The notes beneath the pieces were generated by a model that had not been told where the DNA came from, searched no databases, and was given only the letters and a program-made list of their open reading frames with translations. 64,000 bases of DNA. Origin: Marinomonas hwangdonensis. GTDB lineage: Bacteria; Pseudomonadota; Gammaproteobacteria; Pseudomonadales; Marinomonadaceae. The stretch spans positions 62,001-126,000 of the forward strand of contig NZ_RIZG01000004.1 of the NCBI RefSeq assembly GCF_003721245.1, read 5' to 3'. Each line of letters opens with the position of its first letter. Position 1 is the first letter of the stretch. The translations under genes and the position numbers were made by a program. Of the stretch, positions 38,234 to 48,299 are shown piece by piece.

Positions 38234-40960
38234 ATGGGTGAATTAGCCAAAGAAATTATTCCCGTCAGTATCGAAAATGAACTCAAGGGATCGTACCTAG
38301 ATTATGCAATGAGCGTAATTGTAGGTCGCGCGTTACCTGATGTACGAGATGGGTTAAAACCTGTTCATCGACGTGTTCTGTTTGCGATGAATGAACTTAA
38401 AAATGATTGGAATAAACCGTACAAAAAATCGGCGCGTATCGTCGGTGATGTAATCGGTAAATATCACCCACATGGTGATTCCGCTGTTTACGATACGATT
38501 GTTCGTATGGCACAGCCTTTTTCAATGCGTTACACCTTGGTTGATGGTCAGGGTAACTTTGGTTCTGTCGATGGAGACAGTGCCGCAGCGATGCGTTATA
38601 CCGAAATCCGTATGGCGAAGATTGCACATCATCTTCTCATGGATTTAGAAAAAGAAACCGTTGATTTTGTGCCTAACTATGATGGTACAGAATTTATGCC
38701 CTCGGTTATGCCGTCTCGCATACCTGGCCTTTTGGTCAATGGTTCTGCTGGTATTGCTGTTGGTATGGCGACTAACATTCCACCTCATAATCTGGGTGAA
38801 ATTATCGATGGATGTCTTGCTGTCATCGACAATGCAGACATTACGATTGATGAACTCATTGATCATATCCCAGGGCCTGATTTCCCTACAGGGGCTTTTA
38901 TAAATGGCCGTGCGGGCATTATTGAAGCCTACAAAACAGGTCGTGGTCGCATATATATGCGTGCCCGTCATCACTTTGAAGACATGGAGAAAGGCAATCG
39001 CCAATCCATTGTATTCACAGAAATTCCATACCAGTTGAATAAAGCGAAAGTGATCGAAAAAATCGCTGAGCTAGTTAAAGAGAAAAAACTAGAGGGTATT
39101 AGCGAGCTTCGTGATGAATCTGACAAAGATGGTATGCGCATCGTTATAGAATTACGTCGTGGTGAAAATCCTGATGTGGTCGTAAATAATATCTTTACGC
39201 AAACTCAATTACAGTCTGTGTTTGGTATCAACATGGTTGCTTTAGTTGATGGTCGTCCTCAATTACTTAATATCAAACAGATTCTAGAATGCTTCGTAAA
39301 GCACCGCCGAGAAGTCGTAACTCGTCGTACTATCTTTGAACTACGTAAAGCTCGTGAGCGTGGTCATATTCTTGAAGGTTTGGCGGTGTCTCTAGCCAAT
39401 ATTGACCGTGTTATTGAGTTGATTCGTACTTCACCTACCTCGGCTGAAGCGAAAGAAAAACTGGTAAGCGAATCTTGGCAGCCAGGCAATGTTATGGCCA
39501 TGTTAGAGCGTGCTGGTGCAGATGCTTGTCGTCCAGATGATTTAGATGCTGCTTATGGCTTTGTTGATGGTGCTTATCACTTATCACTAGATCAAGCACA
39601 AGCGATTTTGGATTTGCGTTTACATCGTTTGACTGGTCTAGAACACGATAAGTTGCTTGGTGAGTATAAAGCGCTTATTGAGACCATTGGTGAATTGCTG
39701 AATATTCTTTCTAATCCTGATCGTTTGATGGAAGTCATTCGCGAAGAGCTAGAAGAAGTTCGTGATACGTTTGGTGACGCTCGCCGTACTGAAATACTGA
39801 CATCTCGTCAGGACCTGACGATTGCTGATTTGATTGATGAAGCCCCTATGGTGGTGACTATTTCGAATACGGGTTATGCCAAGTCTCAGCCATTGGAAGA
39901 GTATCAAGCGCAGCGTCGTGGTGGTCGTGGCAAATCTTCAGCGAGTATGAAGGATGAAGATCACATAGAACACCTGTTGGTCACCAGTAGTCATGACACC
40001 ATTATGTTGTTTAGCAATTTTGGTAAGGTGTATTGGCTGAGAGTTTATGAAATTCCCGTGGCCAGCCGCAGTGCTAAAGGACGCCCAATTATTAATTTGT
40101 TGCCGCTCAAAGAGGGAGAATTTATTTCCGCTTTGTTGCCTTTGCCTGTTGTTGAAGCAGAAGTTGAAGCAGCGGAATCGCTTGTAGAATCTGATGATGC
40201 AAGCGAAGACATGGTTGAAGCCAGTAGCTATATCTTCATGGCAACCGCGAACGGTACCGTTAAGAAAACAGCAATGCAACATTTTGCTCGACCGCGTTCA
40301 ACGGGTCTGATTGCACTGAGTCTTGATGAAACAGATGAGCTGGTTGGCGTATCGGTAACAAATGGTGAAAACGACATCATGCTGGTGTCTTCTTCTGGTA
40401 AGACAATTCGTTTCAAAGAGTCGGATGTGCGCGCCATGGGGCGTACAGCGGCCGGTGTACGTGGTATTCGTTTAGCGGAAGGATCTAAAGTGGTGTCCTT
40501 GATTGTTCCTCGTGAGGATGCAGCTGTTTTGATGGCGTGCGAAAATGGCTATGGTAAACGTACCCTATTAGACGATTTCCCTGTCTACGGTCGCGGTGGT
40601 CAAGGTGTTATTGGTATTCAGGTTTCAGAGCGTAATGGCCCTGTTGTTGGTGCTGCTCAAGTAGATGAAACGGATGAAATTATTCTGATAACCGATCAGG
40701 GTACCTTGGTGCGTACTCGGGTTACGGAAGTGTCTTGTCAAGGGCGTAATACACAAGGCGTGACCTTGATTCGTTTAACCAATGATGAACATCTAGTCGG
40801 TATTGAACGAGTTGTTGAAAATGATGAAGATGCGGTTGACGATGATCTAGAAGCATACGGCGATGACGTAAATCAAGCTGTTATGGATCATCCTAGGACA
40901 GATGGCATTGACCCAAATCTTGATGAGTCAACAGGCGTTAATGAAACAGATACTGAGTAA
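38234..40960 (+). CDS. gyrA: DNA gyrase subunit A
   Basis: Type II topoisomerase subunit that cleaves and rejoins DNA during negative supercoiling. The 908 residues include catalytic Tyr122 (in RYTEIRM) and the GyrA box QRRGGRG near 563-569 in the C-terminal wrapping domain. The quinolone-resistance region keeps Ser83 and Asp87 (GDSAVYD), the wild-type E. coli pattern. An acidic, alanine/glutamate-rich insertion lies in the C-terminal domain at about 637-658, and the tail is also acidic. The start codon has only a distant AAGGA (13 bases). It is followed by a terminator-like hairpin before serC. Confidence 0.97.
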   Translation: MGELAKEIIPVSIENELKGSYLDYAMSVIVGRALPDVRDGLKPVHRRVLFAMNELKNDWNKPYKKSARIVGDVIGKYHPHGDSAVYDTIVRMAQPFSMRYTLVDGQGNFGSVDGDSAAAMRYTEIRMAKIAHHLLMDLEKETVDFVPNYDGTEFMPSVMPSRIPGLLVNGSAGIAVGMATNIPPHNLGEIIDGCLAVIDNADITIDELIDHIPGPDFPTGAFINGRAGIIEAYKTGRGRIYMRARHHFEDMEKGNRQSIVFTEIPYQLNKAKVIEKIAELVKEKKLEGISELRDESDKDGMRIVIELRRGENPDVVVNNIFTQTQLQSVFGINMVALVDGRPQLLNIKQILECFVKHRREVVTRRTIFELRKARERGHILEGLAVSLANIDRVIELIRTSPTSAEAKEKLVSESWQPGNVMAMLERAGADACRPDDLDAAYGFVDGAYHLSLDQAQAILDLRLHRLTGLEHDKLLGEYKALIETIGELLNILSNPDRLMEVIREELEEVRDTFGDARRTEILTSRQDLTIADLIDEAPMVVTISNTGYAKSQPLEEYQAQRRGGRGKSSASMKDEDHIEHLLVTSSHDTIMLFSNFGKVYWLRVYEIPVASRSAKGRPIINLLPLKEGEFISALLPLPVVEAEVEAAESLVESDDASEDMVEASSYIFMATANGTVKKTAMQHFARPRSTGLIALSLDETDELVGVSVTNGENDIMLVSSSGKTIRFKESDVRAMGRTAAGVRGIRLAEGSKVVSLIVPREDAAVLMACENGYGKRTLLDDFPVYGRGGQGVIGIQVSERNGPVVGAAQVDETDEIILITDQGTLVRTRVTEVSCQGRNTQGVTLIRLTNDEHLVGIERVVENDEDAVDDDLEAYGDDVNQAVMDHPRTDGIDPNLDESTGVNETDTE

Positions 40961-40982
40961 AGTGGTTGTAGAGTAATAAAAG

Positions 40983-41010
40983 AATCGGCGCACTTAGGTG
41001 CGTCGATTTT
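40983..41010 (+). terminator. Hairpin terminator between gyrA and serC
   Basis: AATCGGCGCAC pairs with GTGCGTCGATT (one G-T) around a TTAG loop and ends in TTTT. It lies 40 bases ahead of the serC start, so it may be partial and let transcription into the supraoperon through. Confidence 0.7.
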
Positions 41011-41051
41011 ATTGTGAATGGGTCCTGAAAATACTAGAGGTAACGAGCAGG

Positions 41052-42131
41052 ATGAGCCGAGTATATAATTTTTGTTCTGGACCAGCAGCGCTTCCTGAAG
41101 CGGTGTTGAAAAAAGCCCAAGCTGAAATGCTTGATTGGCACGGTGCTGGTGTTTCTGTGATGGAAATGAGCCATCGTAGTGAGGAGTTTATGTCGATTTT
41201 GGCCTCCGCCAAGGCTCGATTGACCCGTTTGCTCAACATTAATGATGATTATGAGATTTTATTTGTTCAAGGTGGGGCGTCTACCTTGTTTTCTCAGATT
41301 CCTGCCAACCTGGTAAACGGTTTTGATTCAGCTTGCTTCTTGAATACGGGGGCTTGGTCCTCAAAAGCCATCAAAGAAGCAAAAAGATACACTAATGTTA
41401 AGGTAGTTGGCTCTTCAAAAGAACAAAATTACACGACGGTGCCAGATTTTTCTAGTCTTGATCTAGATGAGAGCGCTGCGTATCTGCACCTTTGTCCAAA
41501 TGAAACCATCGGTGGTCTTGAGTTCGCGGATCTGCCTGAAACAGGTTTGCCAATTGTGGCGGATTTGTCGTCGACGATATTGTCTCGCAAAATTGATGTG
41601 AGCAAATACGGTCTGATTTATGCGGGCGCCCAGAAAAATGTCGGCCCTGCAGGTGTAGTCATTTGTATTATCCGCAAAGATTTGTTGGCGCGTAGCCATG
41701 ATTCATTGCCGTCTATCTGGAACTTTGCCAATTTGGCAGCAAACGATTCCATGATTAATACGCCACCGACGTTTGCGATCTATCTGGCGGATTTGGTGTT
41801 TGAGTGGTTGGAGGAGCAAGGTGGCGTTGAGGCAATAGAAGCTATCAACGCTCTTAAGGCAAAGACTCTGTACGATTTTATTGACGCCAGTGCCTTTTAT
41901 TCTAACCCCATTGACCCTGCCTTTAGATCGCGGATGAACGTGCCTTTTACCTTAGCGGACGAGTCTCTTGAGGCACTTTTCTTACAAGAATCTGAGGCTG
42001 CAGGTTTGCGTACTTTGGCAGGGCACCGCTCTGTTGGTGGGATGCGAGCCAGTATTTATAATGCGATGCCAATTGAAGGGATTGTTGCTTTGATTGAGTT
42101 TATGCGCGATTTTGAAAAGCGTCACGCTTAA
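41052..42131 (+). CDS. serC: Phosphoserine aminotransferase
   Basis: PLP enzyme of serine and pyridoxal phosphate synthesis that converts 3-phosphohydroxypyruvate and glutamate to phosphoserine. The 359 residues have the PLP lysine in YAGAQKNVGPAG near 196 and the HRSVGGMRASIYNAM C-terminal segment. I set the start at MSRVYNFCSGPAALP, which matches homologues; the open frame extends 18 codons further upstream through the terminator hairpin and that part is unlikely to be translated. It is the first gene of the serC-pheA-tyrA/aroA-cmk-rpsA supraoperon. Confidence 0.96.
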   Translation: MSRVYNFCSGPAALPEAVLKKAQAEMLDWHGAGVSVMEMSHRSEEFMSILASAKARLTRLLNINDDYEILFVQGGASTLFSQIPANLVNGFDSACFLNTGAWSSKAIKEAKRYTNVKVVGSSKEQNYTTVPDFSSLDLDESAAYLHLCPNETIGGLEFADLPETGLPIVADLSSTILSRKIDVSKYGLIYAGAQKNVGPAGVVICIIRKDLLARSHDSLPSIWNFANLAANDSMINTPPTFAIYLADLVFEWLEEQGGVEAIEAINALKAKTLYDFIDASAFYSNPIDPAFRSRMNVPFTLADESLEALFLQESEAAGLRTLAGHRSVGGMRASIYNAMPIEGIVALIEFMRDFEKRHA

Positions 42132-42193
42132 CTGGGCTGTTAAGTACCAAGCAAGGTTCCAAATTACCGATACAATTTACGAGTACGATAAGC

Positions 42194-43315
42194 ATGTCGA
42201 ATACCAAGCCAGCAGTGCCTGAAACACTGCCTCTGTTGCGTGATCGGATTGATTCGATTGATTCGCAAATACAAATTTTGATTAATGAGCGAGCGCGTTG
42301 CGCGCAAAAAGTAGCTGAAGTAAAGCTCGCTGAGCAGGGCGATGTTGCTGTGGTGTTTTATCGTCCTGAGCGTGAAGCCCAAGTTTTGCGTAGGGTGATG
42401 GAGCGAAATGAAGGGCCATTGGGTAACGAGGAGATGGCGAAGATTTTTCGTCAAGTCATGTCATCCTGTCTGGCACTTGAGAAGCCGTTACGTATTGCCT
42501 TTTTGGGACCTGAAGGAACGTTTACCCAGCAGGCCGCTTTAAAGCATTTTGGTAAATCGATTATCAGTGCTCCTATGGCAGCCATTGATGAAGTGTTTCG
42601 TGAGGTGGAGTCAGGTGCCGCGAATTACGGTGTCGTGCCAGTCGAAAATTCCACGGAAGGCGTGGTCAATCACACGCTTGATAGCTTTCGGGATTCTCGT
42701 TTAAAAATTTGTGGTGAGGTAGAGGAGCGTATTCATCACCACTTGTTGGTGAGTCCGAATATTAATGTGGATGACGTTACGCATATTTATTCTCACCAGC
42801 AGTCTTTAGCCCAATGCCGTGCTTGGTTAGATAGATATTGGCCTCACGTTGAGCGTGTTGCGGTCAGTTCTAATGCAGAGGCTGCGCGACTTGTTGCCGA
42901 CGCTGGTCGAAATGGTCGAGCGGTTGCCGCGATTGCCGGTGAAGTGGCTTGTGAATTGTATGGTCTTTTAAAAGTATCAGCCAATATTGAAGATAGGCCT
43001 GATAACACGACGCGATTTTTAATCATTGGCAATGAAGATGTTCCGCCAAGTGGTAAGGATAAAACCTCTCTACTTATTAGTGCCAAGAATGAGCCTGGTG
43101 CTTTGTATCGTTTGCTTGAAGCGTTTGAACGCCATGGCGTAGACATGACGCGTTTAGAGACTCGCCCCTCGTTAGTGAGTCGTTGGGGCTATATTTTTTA
43201 TATTGACTTTGTTGGGCATTTTTCAGACAGCGAATGTCAGGCGGTAATCGAAGAGCTACGAGCGCGCGCGTCAGAGGTAAGAGTATTAGGTTCTTACCCT
43301 GTTGCTGTGTTGTAA
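42194..43315 (+). CDS. pheA: Bifunctional chorismate mutase/prephenate dehydratase (P-protein)
   Basis: Makes phenylpyruvate from chorismate. The 373 residues hold an AroQ chorismate mutase domain (about 8-95), a prephenate dehydratase domain (about 98-275, with the catalytic motif NTTRFLIIG) and an ACT regulatory domain (about 287-365) with PGALYRLL and LETRPS, the phenylalanine-binding GALV/ESRP motifs in slightly altered form. Feedback inhibition by phenylalanine is the family norm. It is 62 bases after serC and 44 bases before tyrA-aroA; the hisC found here in pseudomonads is absent. Confidence 0.96.
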   Translation: MSNTKPAVPETLPLLRDRIDSIDSQIQILINERARCAQKVAEVKLAEQGDVAVVFYRPEREAQVLRRVMERNEGPLGNEEMAKIFRQVMSSCLALEKPLRIAFLGPEGTFTQQAALKHFGKSIISAPMAAIDEVFREVESGAANYGVVPVENSTEGVVNHTLDSFRDSRLKICGEVEERIHHHLLVSPNINVDDVTHIYSHQQSLAQCRAWLDRYWPHVERVAVSSNAEAARLVADAGRNGRAVAAIAGEVACELYGLLKVSANIEDRPDNTTRFLIIGNEDVPPSGKDKTSLLISAKNEPGALYRLLEAFERHGVDMTRLETRPSLVSRWGYIFYIDFVGHFSDSECQAVIEELRARASEVRVLGSYPVAVL

Positions 43316-43359
43316 ATACTGACGTGATAGTGTCTTGATAAGTGAGAGATGGTTTTTAG

Positions 43360-45582
43360 ATGTCTGATGATTTGACACCTCCAGGAAAGAAGAAGTTTGG
43401 CAATGTCATGATTATTGGTCTTGGCATGATTGGTGGCTCCTTTGCCAAGGCGTTAAAAGAGCGCGGTCTGGCGACCTTGTATGGCGTCGATAGAAGAGAG
43501 AGTGAATTAACGCTAGGGGTGTCTACCGGTGTTATTGATTTTCATGGTGAATTGACGTTTGACTGTGTGTCAAAGATGGACGTGATCGTGTTGGCGACGC
43601 CGGTGAGAGCGATGGAATCGGTTTTGCATGATCTTAAACCTTTGCTTTCAAGTCACACACTCATTACGGATGTGGGCTCGACAAAAGGTAGTGTGGTTAC
43701 TGCCGCACAGCGTGTTTTTGGTTATATGCCGACCCATTTTATACCAGGGCATCCAATCGCTGGTGCAGAGAAAAGTGGTGTTTTAGCGTCTAATTCAAAA
43801 TTGTTTGAAAAGCACATGGCGATTGTGACGCCACTGCCTGACAGCAGTCCTGTCTTGCTTGATCGATTGCATCGTTTATGGCATGCAGTGGGTGCCGATG
43901 TGGTGAGTATGGATGTTGAACATCACGATCATGTGCTTGCTTCCTCCAGTCATTTGCCGCATTTGCTTGCGTATACGCTTGTTGACGCACTGGCGAATGG
44001 CGACCGAAGCCAAGATATTTTCCGATTTGCCGCCGGTGGCTTTCGTGACTTTACACGGATTGCATCGAGTGATCCGGTCATGTGGCGAGACGTATTTCTT
44101 GCCAATAAAGAAGCGACTTTATCGACACTGGATCATTTTACCGAGCGTTTAGCCGACATGCGCACAGCGATAGAGCAAGGCGATGGGGCGAGTATGTTTG
44201 GTGTCTTTACGAGGGCGAAATCTGCTCGGGATCACTTTTTACGTCTGTTAGAACAGCGCACAAAGGGGGGGCAGAAAGAGGTTCGACCAGTGTCTGTTTC
44301 TGTATTGCCCGCTTCTGTTATAAAAGGTGAAGTTTCTTTGTTAGGTGACAAGTCTTTGTCACATAAAGCGATTACTATTGCGGCGCTGTCAGACGGTGTT
44401 AGTGAGATAAGGAACATTGATTTGACGGGGGACGTGCGCATTACGACACAAGCTTTTCGTGATATGGGTGTTGTTATTGAAGAGGTTGCTGCTGATCAGT
44501 TGCGCGTTCATGGTGTTGGTCGTCGTGGTTTAAAAGCACCTATTGCGCCCATCAACGTGCATCAGTCAAGAGAGAGTTTGTACTTGTTATTACCGGTGTT
44601 AGCGGGGCAAACTTTTTCTGTGTCGATAACAGCCGATGACGTTTTGCAACAAAGGCCCATGAGCGATCTGTTTTCTTTGGTCCGCAAAATGGGGGGGGAG
44701 ATTGTGTCCGAGGTTGAAGATTGTTTGCCCGCGACTTTACGCCCTAAGTCACCGACAAATTTGAGTTTTGAAATGCGGTCCGGCTCTGAGCGATTGCGTA
44801 TGGCGGCGTTCTTGGCGGCTTTGTATTCTCCTCAGGTTAGTAAGATTAAGCTTGACGGTCAAACCTTGTCTCACTGTGAAGTGCTGCTGCGACACTTTCG
44901 CTTAGATGTGAAGGGCGACAGTGAAGGTTTTGAGTTACCCTCATCCCCATTAGTTGGCTCAGATATTATTTTATCTGGGGATGAGCATGAAACAATCTGG
45001 TTGGTGCTGCTGGCAACCTTGTTGCCGGGTTCTGAGTTAGTGATTTGCAACGCCGGTTTGGATTCAGATGCCTATGCTCTGCTGTCATTTCTGCAGTCTA
45101 TTGGCGCGGAGGTTGCCCTTCCAAGTAAAAGTGAACGTGGTCTATACGAGGGGAATGTACAGGCTTGCTTTGCTGAGTTAAAGGCGTTTTCGCTGACAAA
45201 CGAGCAAAGCTATCAGTTCCGTGATGAGCTGCCTCTGTTGTGCGTTGCTGCGGCTTACGCAAAAGGTGAAAGTCGTTTACAAGGTATCAACACTTTGCCC
45301 TATCAATATGAGGACAGAGTGCTGGCTCTAGCGGATGCTCTAAAGCAGATGGGGGTTGCCTGTCGAATGGAGAATGGTGAACTGGTTATTGCTGGCAGTG
45401 TTCCTGTTGGCGGTGAGTTGGATTGTGCTGGCGATGATAAGCTTGCACTCGCGTTATTGGCGATTGGTGCTCGAAGTCAGCAGGTGGTTAAGGTTAATGA
45501 TTGTCAGAAATTATTAGAAGAATTTAATGAGTTAGAAAGTGTGACTAGGCAATTAGGTTTTCATTGCCAGGTAACAAAATAG
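43360..45582 (+). CDS. TyrA-AroA fusion: prephenate dehydrogenase with a degenerate EPSP-synthase-like domain
   Basis: One 740-residue frame. Residues 15-300 are an intact prephenate dehydrogenase with the NAD loop GLGMIGGS (20-27), HPIAGAEKSG (131-140) and SSHLPH (196-201). Residues 310-740 have the EPSP synthase fold pattern (SLLGDKSLSHKA at 326-337, QRPM at 431-434), but key residues differ. Using E. coli AroA numbering: Arg27 is Lys336, Asn94 is Gln402, Gly96 is Arg404, Thr97 is Glu405, Arg100 is Tyr408, Ser170 is Glu477, Gln171 is Arg478, Lys340 is Gln649, Glu341 is Tyr650, His385 is Asp693 and Arg386 is Lys694. Lys22, Ser23, Arg124, Asp313 and Arg344 are kept. The fusion is normal for pseudomonads; loss of the active site is not. 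EPSP synthase activity is doubtful. Confidence 0.9.
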   Translation: MSDDLTPPGKKKFGNVMIIGLGMIGGSFAKALKERGLATLYGVDRRESELTLGVSTGVIDFHGELTFDCVSKMDVIVLATPVRAMESVLHDLKPLLSSHTLITDVGSTKGSVVTAAQRVFGYMPTHFIPGHPIAGAEKSGVLASNSKLFEKHMAIVTPLPDSSPVLLDRLHRLWHAVGADVVSMDVEHHDHVLASSSHLPHLLAYTLVDALANGDRSQDIFRFAAGGFRDFTRIASSDPVMWRDVFLANKEATLSTLDHFTERLADMRTAIEQGDGASMFGVFTRAKSARDHFLRLLEQRTKGGQKEVRPVSVSVLPASVIKGEVSLLGDKSLSHKAITIAALSDGVSEIRNIDLTGDVRITTQAFRDMGVVIEEVAADQLRVHGVGRRGLKAPIAPINVHQSRESLYLLLPVLAGQTFSVSITADDVLQQRPMSDLFSLVRKMGGEIVSEVEDCLPATLRPKSPTNLSFEMRSGSERLRMAAFLAALYSPQVSKIKLDGQTLSHCEVLLRHFRLDVKGDSEGFELPSSPLVGSDIILSGDEHETIWLVLLATLLPGSELVICNAGLDSDAYALLSFLQSIGAEVALPSKSERGLYEGNVQACFAELKAFSLTNEQSYQFRDELPLLCVAAAYAKGESRLQGINTLPYQYEDRVLALADALKQMGVACRMENGELVIAGSVPVGGELDCAGDDKLALALLAIGARSQQVVKVNDCQKLLEEFNELESVTRQLGFHCQVTK

Positions 45583-45600
45583 TTTTTAAGAGGAATAGTT

Positions 45601-46284
45601 ATGATAAACCAAGGCCCTGTTATTGCGATTGATGGTCCGAGTGGCGCTGGAAAAGGTACGGTCAGTCAATTGGTGGCAGAAAAATTGGGGTGGCACATAC
45701 TGGATAGTGGGGCCTTGTATCGACTTCTTGCTCTTGCTGTATCGCACCATGGTATGTCGACGGACGATGTTGAAACGTTAAAAGTGTTAGCAGAGCATCT
45801 GGATATTCAGTTTAAGCAGTCTGTTGATGGACACGTTGAAATTATTTTAGAGGGTGAGGTTGTAACGCAAGCTATCCGAACAGAAGAAATAGGCAATAAC
45901 GCCTCTAAGTTGGCGGCTATTCCTGAGGTTCGCGATGGGTTGTTATCTCGCCAGCGCGCATTTTCACAAGCGCCGGGACTGGTGGCTGACGGACGAGATA
46001 TGGGGACGGTAGTTTTCCCTTCTGCCCCTATTAAAGTGTTTTTGACGGCTTCTGCGGAAGAGCGCGCCCAGCGACGTTTAATGCAATTGCAGGAAAAAGG
46101 CGAAACTGTTAATCTTGATGAACTTGTAGAGACAATTAAAGAGCGAGATGAGCGAGATGCTAATAGAGAAATTGCTCCTCTTGTGCCTGCAGCGGGCGCT
46201 TTAGTGATTGACAGTACAGATTTAACCATTGAGCAGGTTGTCGAGATGATTTTTGCTGAAACAGTGAAAGCAGGTCTTGTATAA
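45601..46284 (+). CDS. cmk: Cytidylate kinase
   Basis: Phosphorylates CMP and dCMP with ATP. The 227 residues contain the P-loop GPSGAGKGT (13-21), the DSGALYR segment (36-42), the [11 protein letters not shown] segment near 130 and the arginine-rich lid RDERDANRE near 179. It follows tyrA-aroA by 18 bases and has AGAGGAA ahead of the ATG. cmk-rpsA adjacency is conserved across proteobacteria. Confidence 0.96.
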   Translation: MINQGPVIAIDGPSGAGKGTVSQLVAEKLGWHILDSGALYRLLALAVSHHGMSTDDVETLKVLAEHLDIQFKQSVDGHVEIILEGEVVTQAIRTEEIGNNASKLAAIPEVRDGLLSRQRAFSQAPGLVADGRDMGTVVFPSAPIKVFLTASAEERAQRRLMQLQEKGETVNLDELVETIKERDERDANREIAPLVPAAGALVIDSTDLTIEQVVEMIFAETVKAGLV

Positions 46285-46309
46285 TCTGTTCTTTACTGTG
46301 TTGTAAATG

Positions 46310-46318
46310 TGCTACAAT
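46310..46318 (+). promoter_or_regulatory. Possible extended -10 promoter for rpsA
   Basis: TGCTACAAT (extended TGn plus TACAAT) lies 130 bases ahead of the rpsA start, in the cmk-rpsA gap. The -35 region is poor. rpsA commonly has its own promoters in addition to cmk readthrough. Confidence 0.45.
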
Positions 46319-46448
46319 AGATCAAATGTTATTCAAGTCGGTAAGGGTGCCAGCAAGCCTTTATCGCATCATCCAAAAAAATTGACCCACATTGGCTGGC
46401 GATGTGGATAAAGGTTTGGTTCTCCAAACCGATTATATAGGAAATACA

Positions 46449-48131
46449 ATGACTCAAAGCTTCGCAGAACTGTTTGAAGAAAGCCTGTTAACCGTCGAAA
46501 TGGCGCCAGGCTCAATTGTTACTGGTATTGTTGTTGATATCGACAGCGAATGGGTAACTGTTCATGCAGGTCTTAAATCTGAAGGCGTAATTCCTCGTTC
46601 TCAGTTCCTAACGGATAGTGGTGAGTTCAACGTTAAAATCGGTGACGAAGTTAAAGTTGCTCTTGATGCTGTTGAAGATGGTTTCGGTGAGACTAAATTG
46701 TCTCGTGAAAAAGCGAAACGTGCAGAAACTTGGTCTGTTCTTGAAAAAGCATACGAAGAAAATGCCATCGTTCACGGTGTTATCAATGGTAAAGTCAAAG
46801 GTGGCTTCACAGTTGATATCGCGAATATCCGTGCCTTCTTGCCTGGTTCTTTGGTAGATGTTCGCCCAATCCGCGACACATCTCATTTGGAAGGTGTTGA
46901 TCTAGAGTTCAAACTTATCAAGCTTGATCAAAAACGTAACAACGTTGTTGTATCTCGTCGTGCCGTTATGGAAGCGACTAACAGCGCTGAACGCGAAACA
47001 TTGCTTGCTTCTCTTGAAGAAGGTCAAGAAGTTAAAGGTATCGTTAAGAACCTTACTGACTACGGTGCTTTCGTTGATCTTGGTGGTGTTGATGGTCTTC
47101 TACACATCACTGACATGGCTTGGAAACGCATCAAGCACCCAAGTGAAATCATTGCTGTTGGCGATGAAATCGATGTTAAAGTACTTAAGTTTGACCGCGA
47201 GCGTAACCGCGTGTCTCTAGGTCTTAAGCAGTTGGGTGAAGATCCATGGGTAGCAATCAAAGCCCGTTACCCAGAAAATACAAAAGTAACGGCTAAAGTG
47301 ACTAACTTGACTGATTACGGCTGCTTCGCTGAACTTGAAGAAGGCGTTGAAGGTCTAGTGCACGTTTCTGAAATGGATTGGACTAACAAAAACATTCACC
47401 CATCTAAAGTTGTTCAGATTGGTGATGAAGTTGAAGTTATGGTTCTTGACATTGATGAAGAGCGTCGTCGTATTTCTTTGGGTATCAAGCAGTGCACAAT
47501 GAACCCATGGGAAGAATTCGCAACTTCTTTCAATAAAGGCGACAAAATCTCTGGCGCAATCAAGTCTATCACTGACTTTGGTGTGTTCATTGGTCTTGAC
47601 GGCGGTATTGACGGTCTTGTTCACCTTTCTGACCTATCTTGGGATGAAGCTGGTGAAGAAGCGGTTCGTCAGTACAAGAAAGGCGACATGCTAGAAACCG
47701 TTGTTTTGTCTATTGATGCTGAGCGTGAGCGTATTTCTTTGGGCGTTAAACAGCTTGAAGAAGACCCATTCCTTGCTTATGTTGCTGAAAATGACAAAGG
47801 TGCAGTTGTAAACGGTACTGTATCTTCTGTTGATGCAAAAGGTGCGATTGTGATTCTTTCTGAAGGCGTTGAAGCAACGTTGAAAGTATCTGAAATCAGC
47901 CGTGAGCGCGTTGAAGATGCCACTACTGCATTGAAAGAAGGTGATAAAGTAGAAGCAGCGATCATTAATGTTGATCGTAAAGCTCGTACTATTGCTATCT
48001 CTATCAAGCAGAAAGACGCAACTGAAGAAAAAGCAGCTATCAAATCTCATTCTGAGAAGCAGCAAGCTGAAGCGACAGGTCCTACCACTATCGGTGATTT
48101 GATCAAAGCTCAGCTAGAAAACCAAAACTAA
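46449..48131 (+). CDS. rpsA: Ribosomal protein S1
   Basis: Largest small-subunit protein, which binds mRNA at the ribosome. The 560 residues contain six S1 repeats (about 21-87, 105-171, 192-260, 277-347, 364-434, 451-520), several with the typical DYGAF/DFGVF and DGLLH/DGLVH signatures. The start is [12 protein letters not shown] as in homologues, behind AGGAA; upstream extension to a TTG is not credible. Codon use is strongly biased to the set favoured in highly expressed genes. The 164-base leader may mediate S1 autoregulation, as in E. coli. Confidence 0.97.
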   Translation: MTQSFAELFEESLLTVEMAPGSIVTGIVVDIDSEWVTVHAGLKSEGVIPRSQFLTDSGEFNVKIGDEVKVALDAVEDGFGETKLSREKAKRAETWSVLEKAYEENAIVHGVINGKVKGGFTVDIANIRAFLPGSLVDVRPIRDTSHLEGVDLEFKLIKLDQKRNNVVVSRRAVMEATNSAERETLLASLEEGQEVKGIVKNLTDYGAFVDLGGVDGLLHITDMAWKRIKHPSEIIAVGDEIDVKVLKFDRERNRVSLGLKQLGEDPWVAIKARYPENTKVTAKVTNLTDYGCFAELEEGVEGLVHVSEMDWTNKNIHPSKVVQIGDEVEVMVLDIDEERRRISLGIKQCTMNPWEEFATSFNKGDKISGAIKSITDFGVFIGLDGGIDGLVHLSDLSWDEAGEEAVRQYKKGDMLETVVLSIDAERERISLGVKQLEEDPFLAYVAENDKGAVVNGTVSSVDAKGAIVILSEGVEATLKVSEISRERVEDATTALKEGDKVEAAIINVDRKARTIAISIKQKDATEEKAAIKSHSEKQQAEATGPTTIGDLIKAQLENQN

Positions 48132-48168
48132 GTTTTTAGTTTAACTTTTGGTTTTTTGAGAATGAATT

Positions 48169-48196
48169 AAAAGCGGACCTAGGTCCGCTTTTTTTT
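48169..48196 (+). terminator. Terminator after rpsA
   Basis: Fully symmetrical 24-base palindrome AAAAGCGGACCT/AGGTCCGCTTTT followed by more T. It can also end transcription of the convergent small gene on the minus strand. Confidence 0.92.
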
Positions 48197-48299
48197 GCTA
48201 ATTTTTGCGTATTCATTGACAAAAAAACTATACACAAAACATGTGGATAACCATGGGTATATAGATTTTTCAACTTTCTTGCAGATGTTTTTTTGGATG

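Noticed and set aside
38300-38500. Quinolone-resistance mutation in gyrA
   Set aside because: Positions 83 and 87 are Ser and Asp, the susceptible pattern in E. coli numbering.
40998-41051. N-terminal extension of serC
   Set aside because: The 18 extra codons run through a terminator hairpin and are not like any serC start; MSRVYNF is the conserved beginning.
46392-46448. N-terminal extension of rpsA from a TTG
   Set aside because: The conserved start MTQSFAEL with AGGAA upstream lies 19 codons later, and the extension has no family counterpart.
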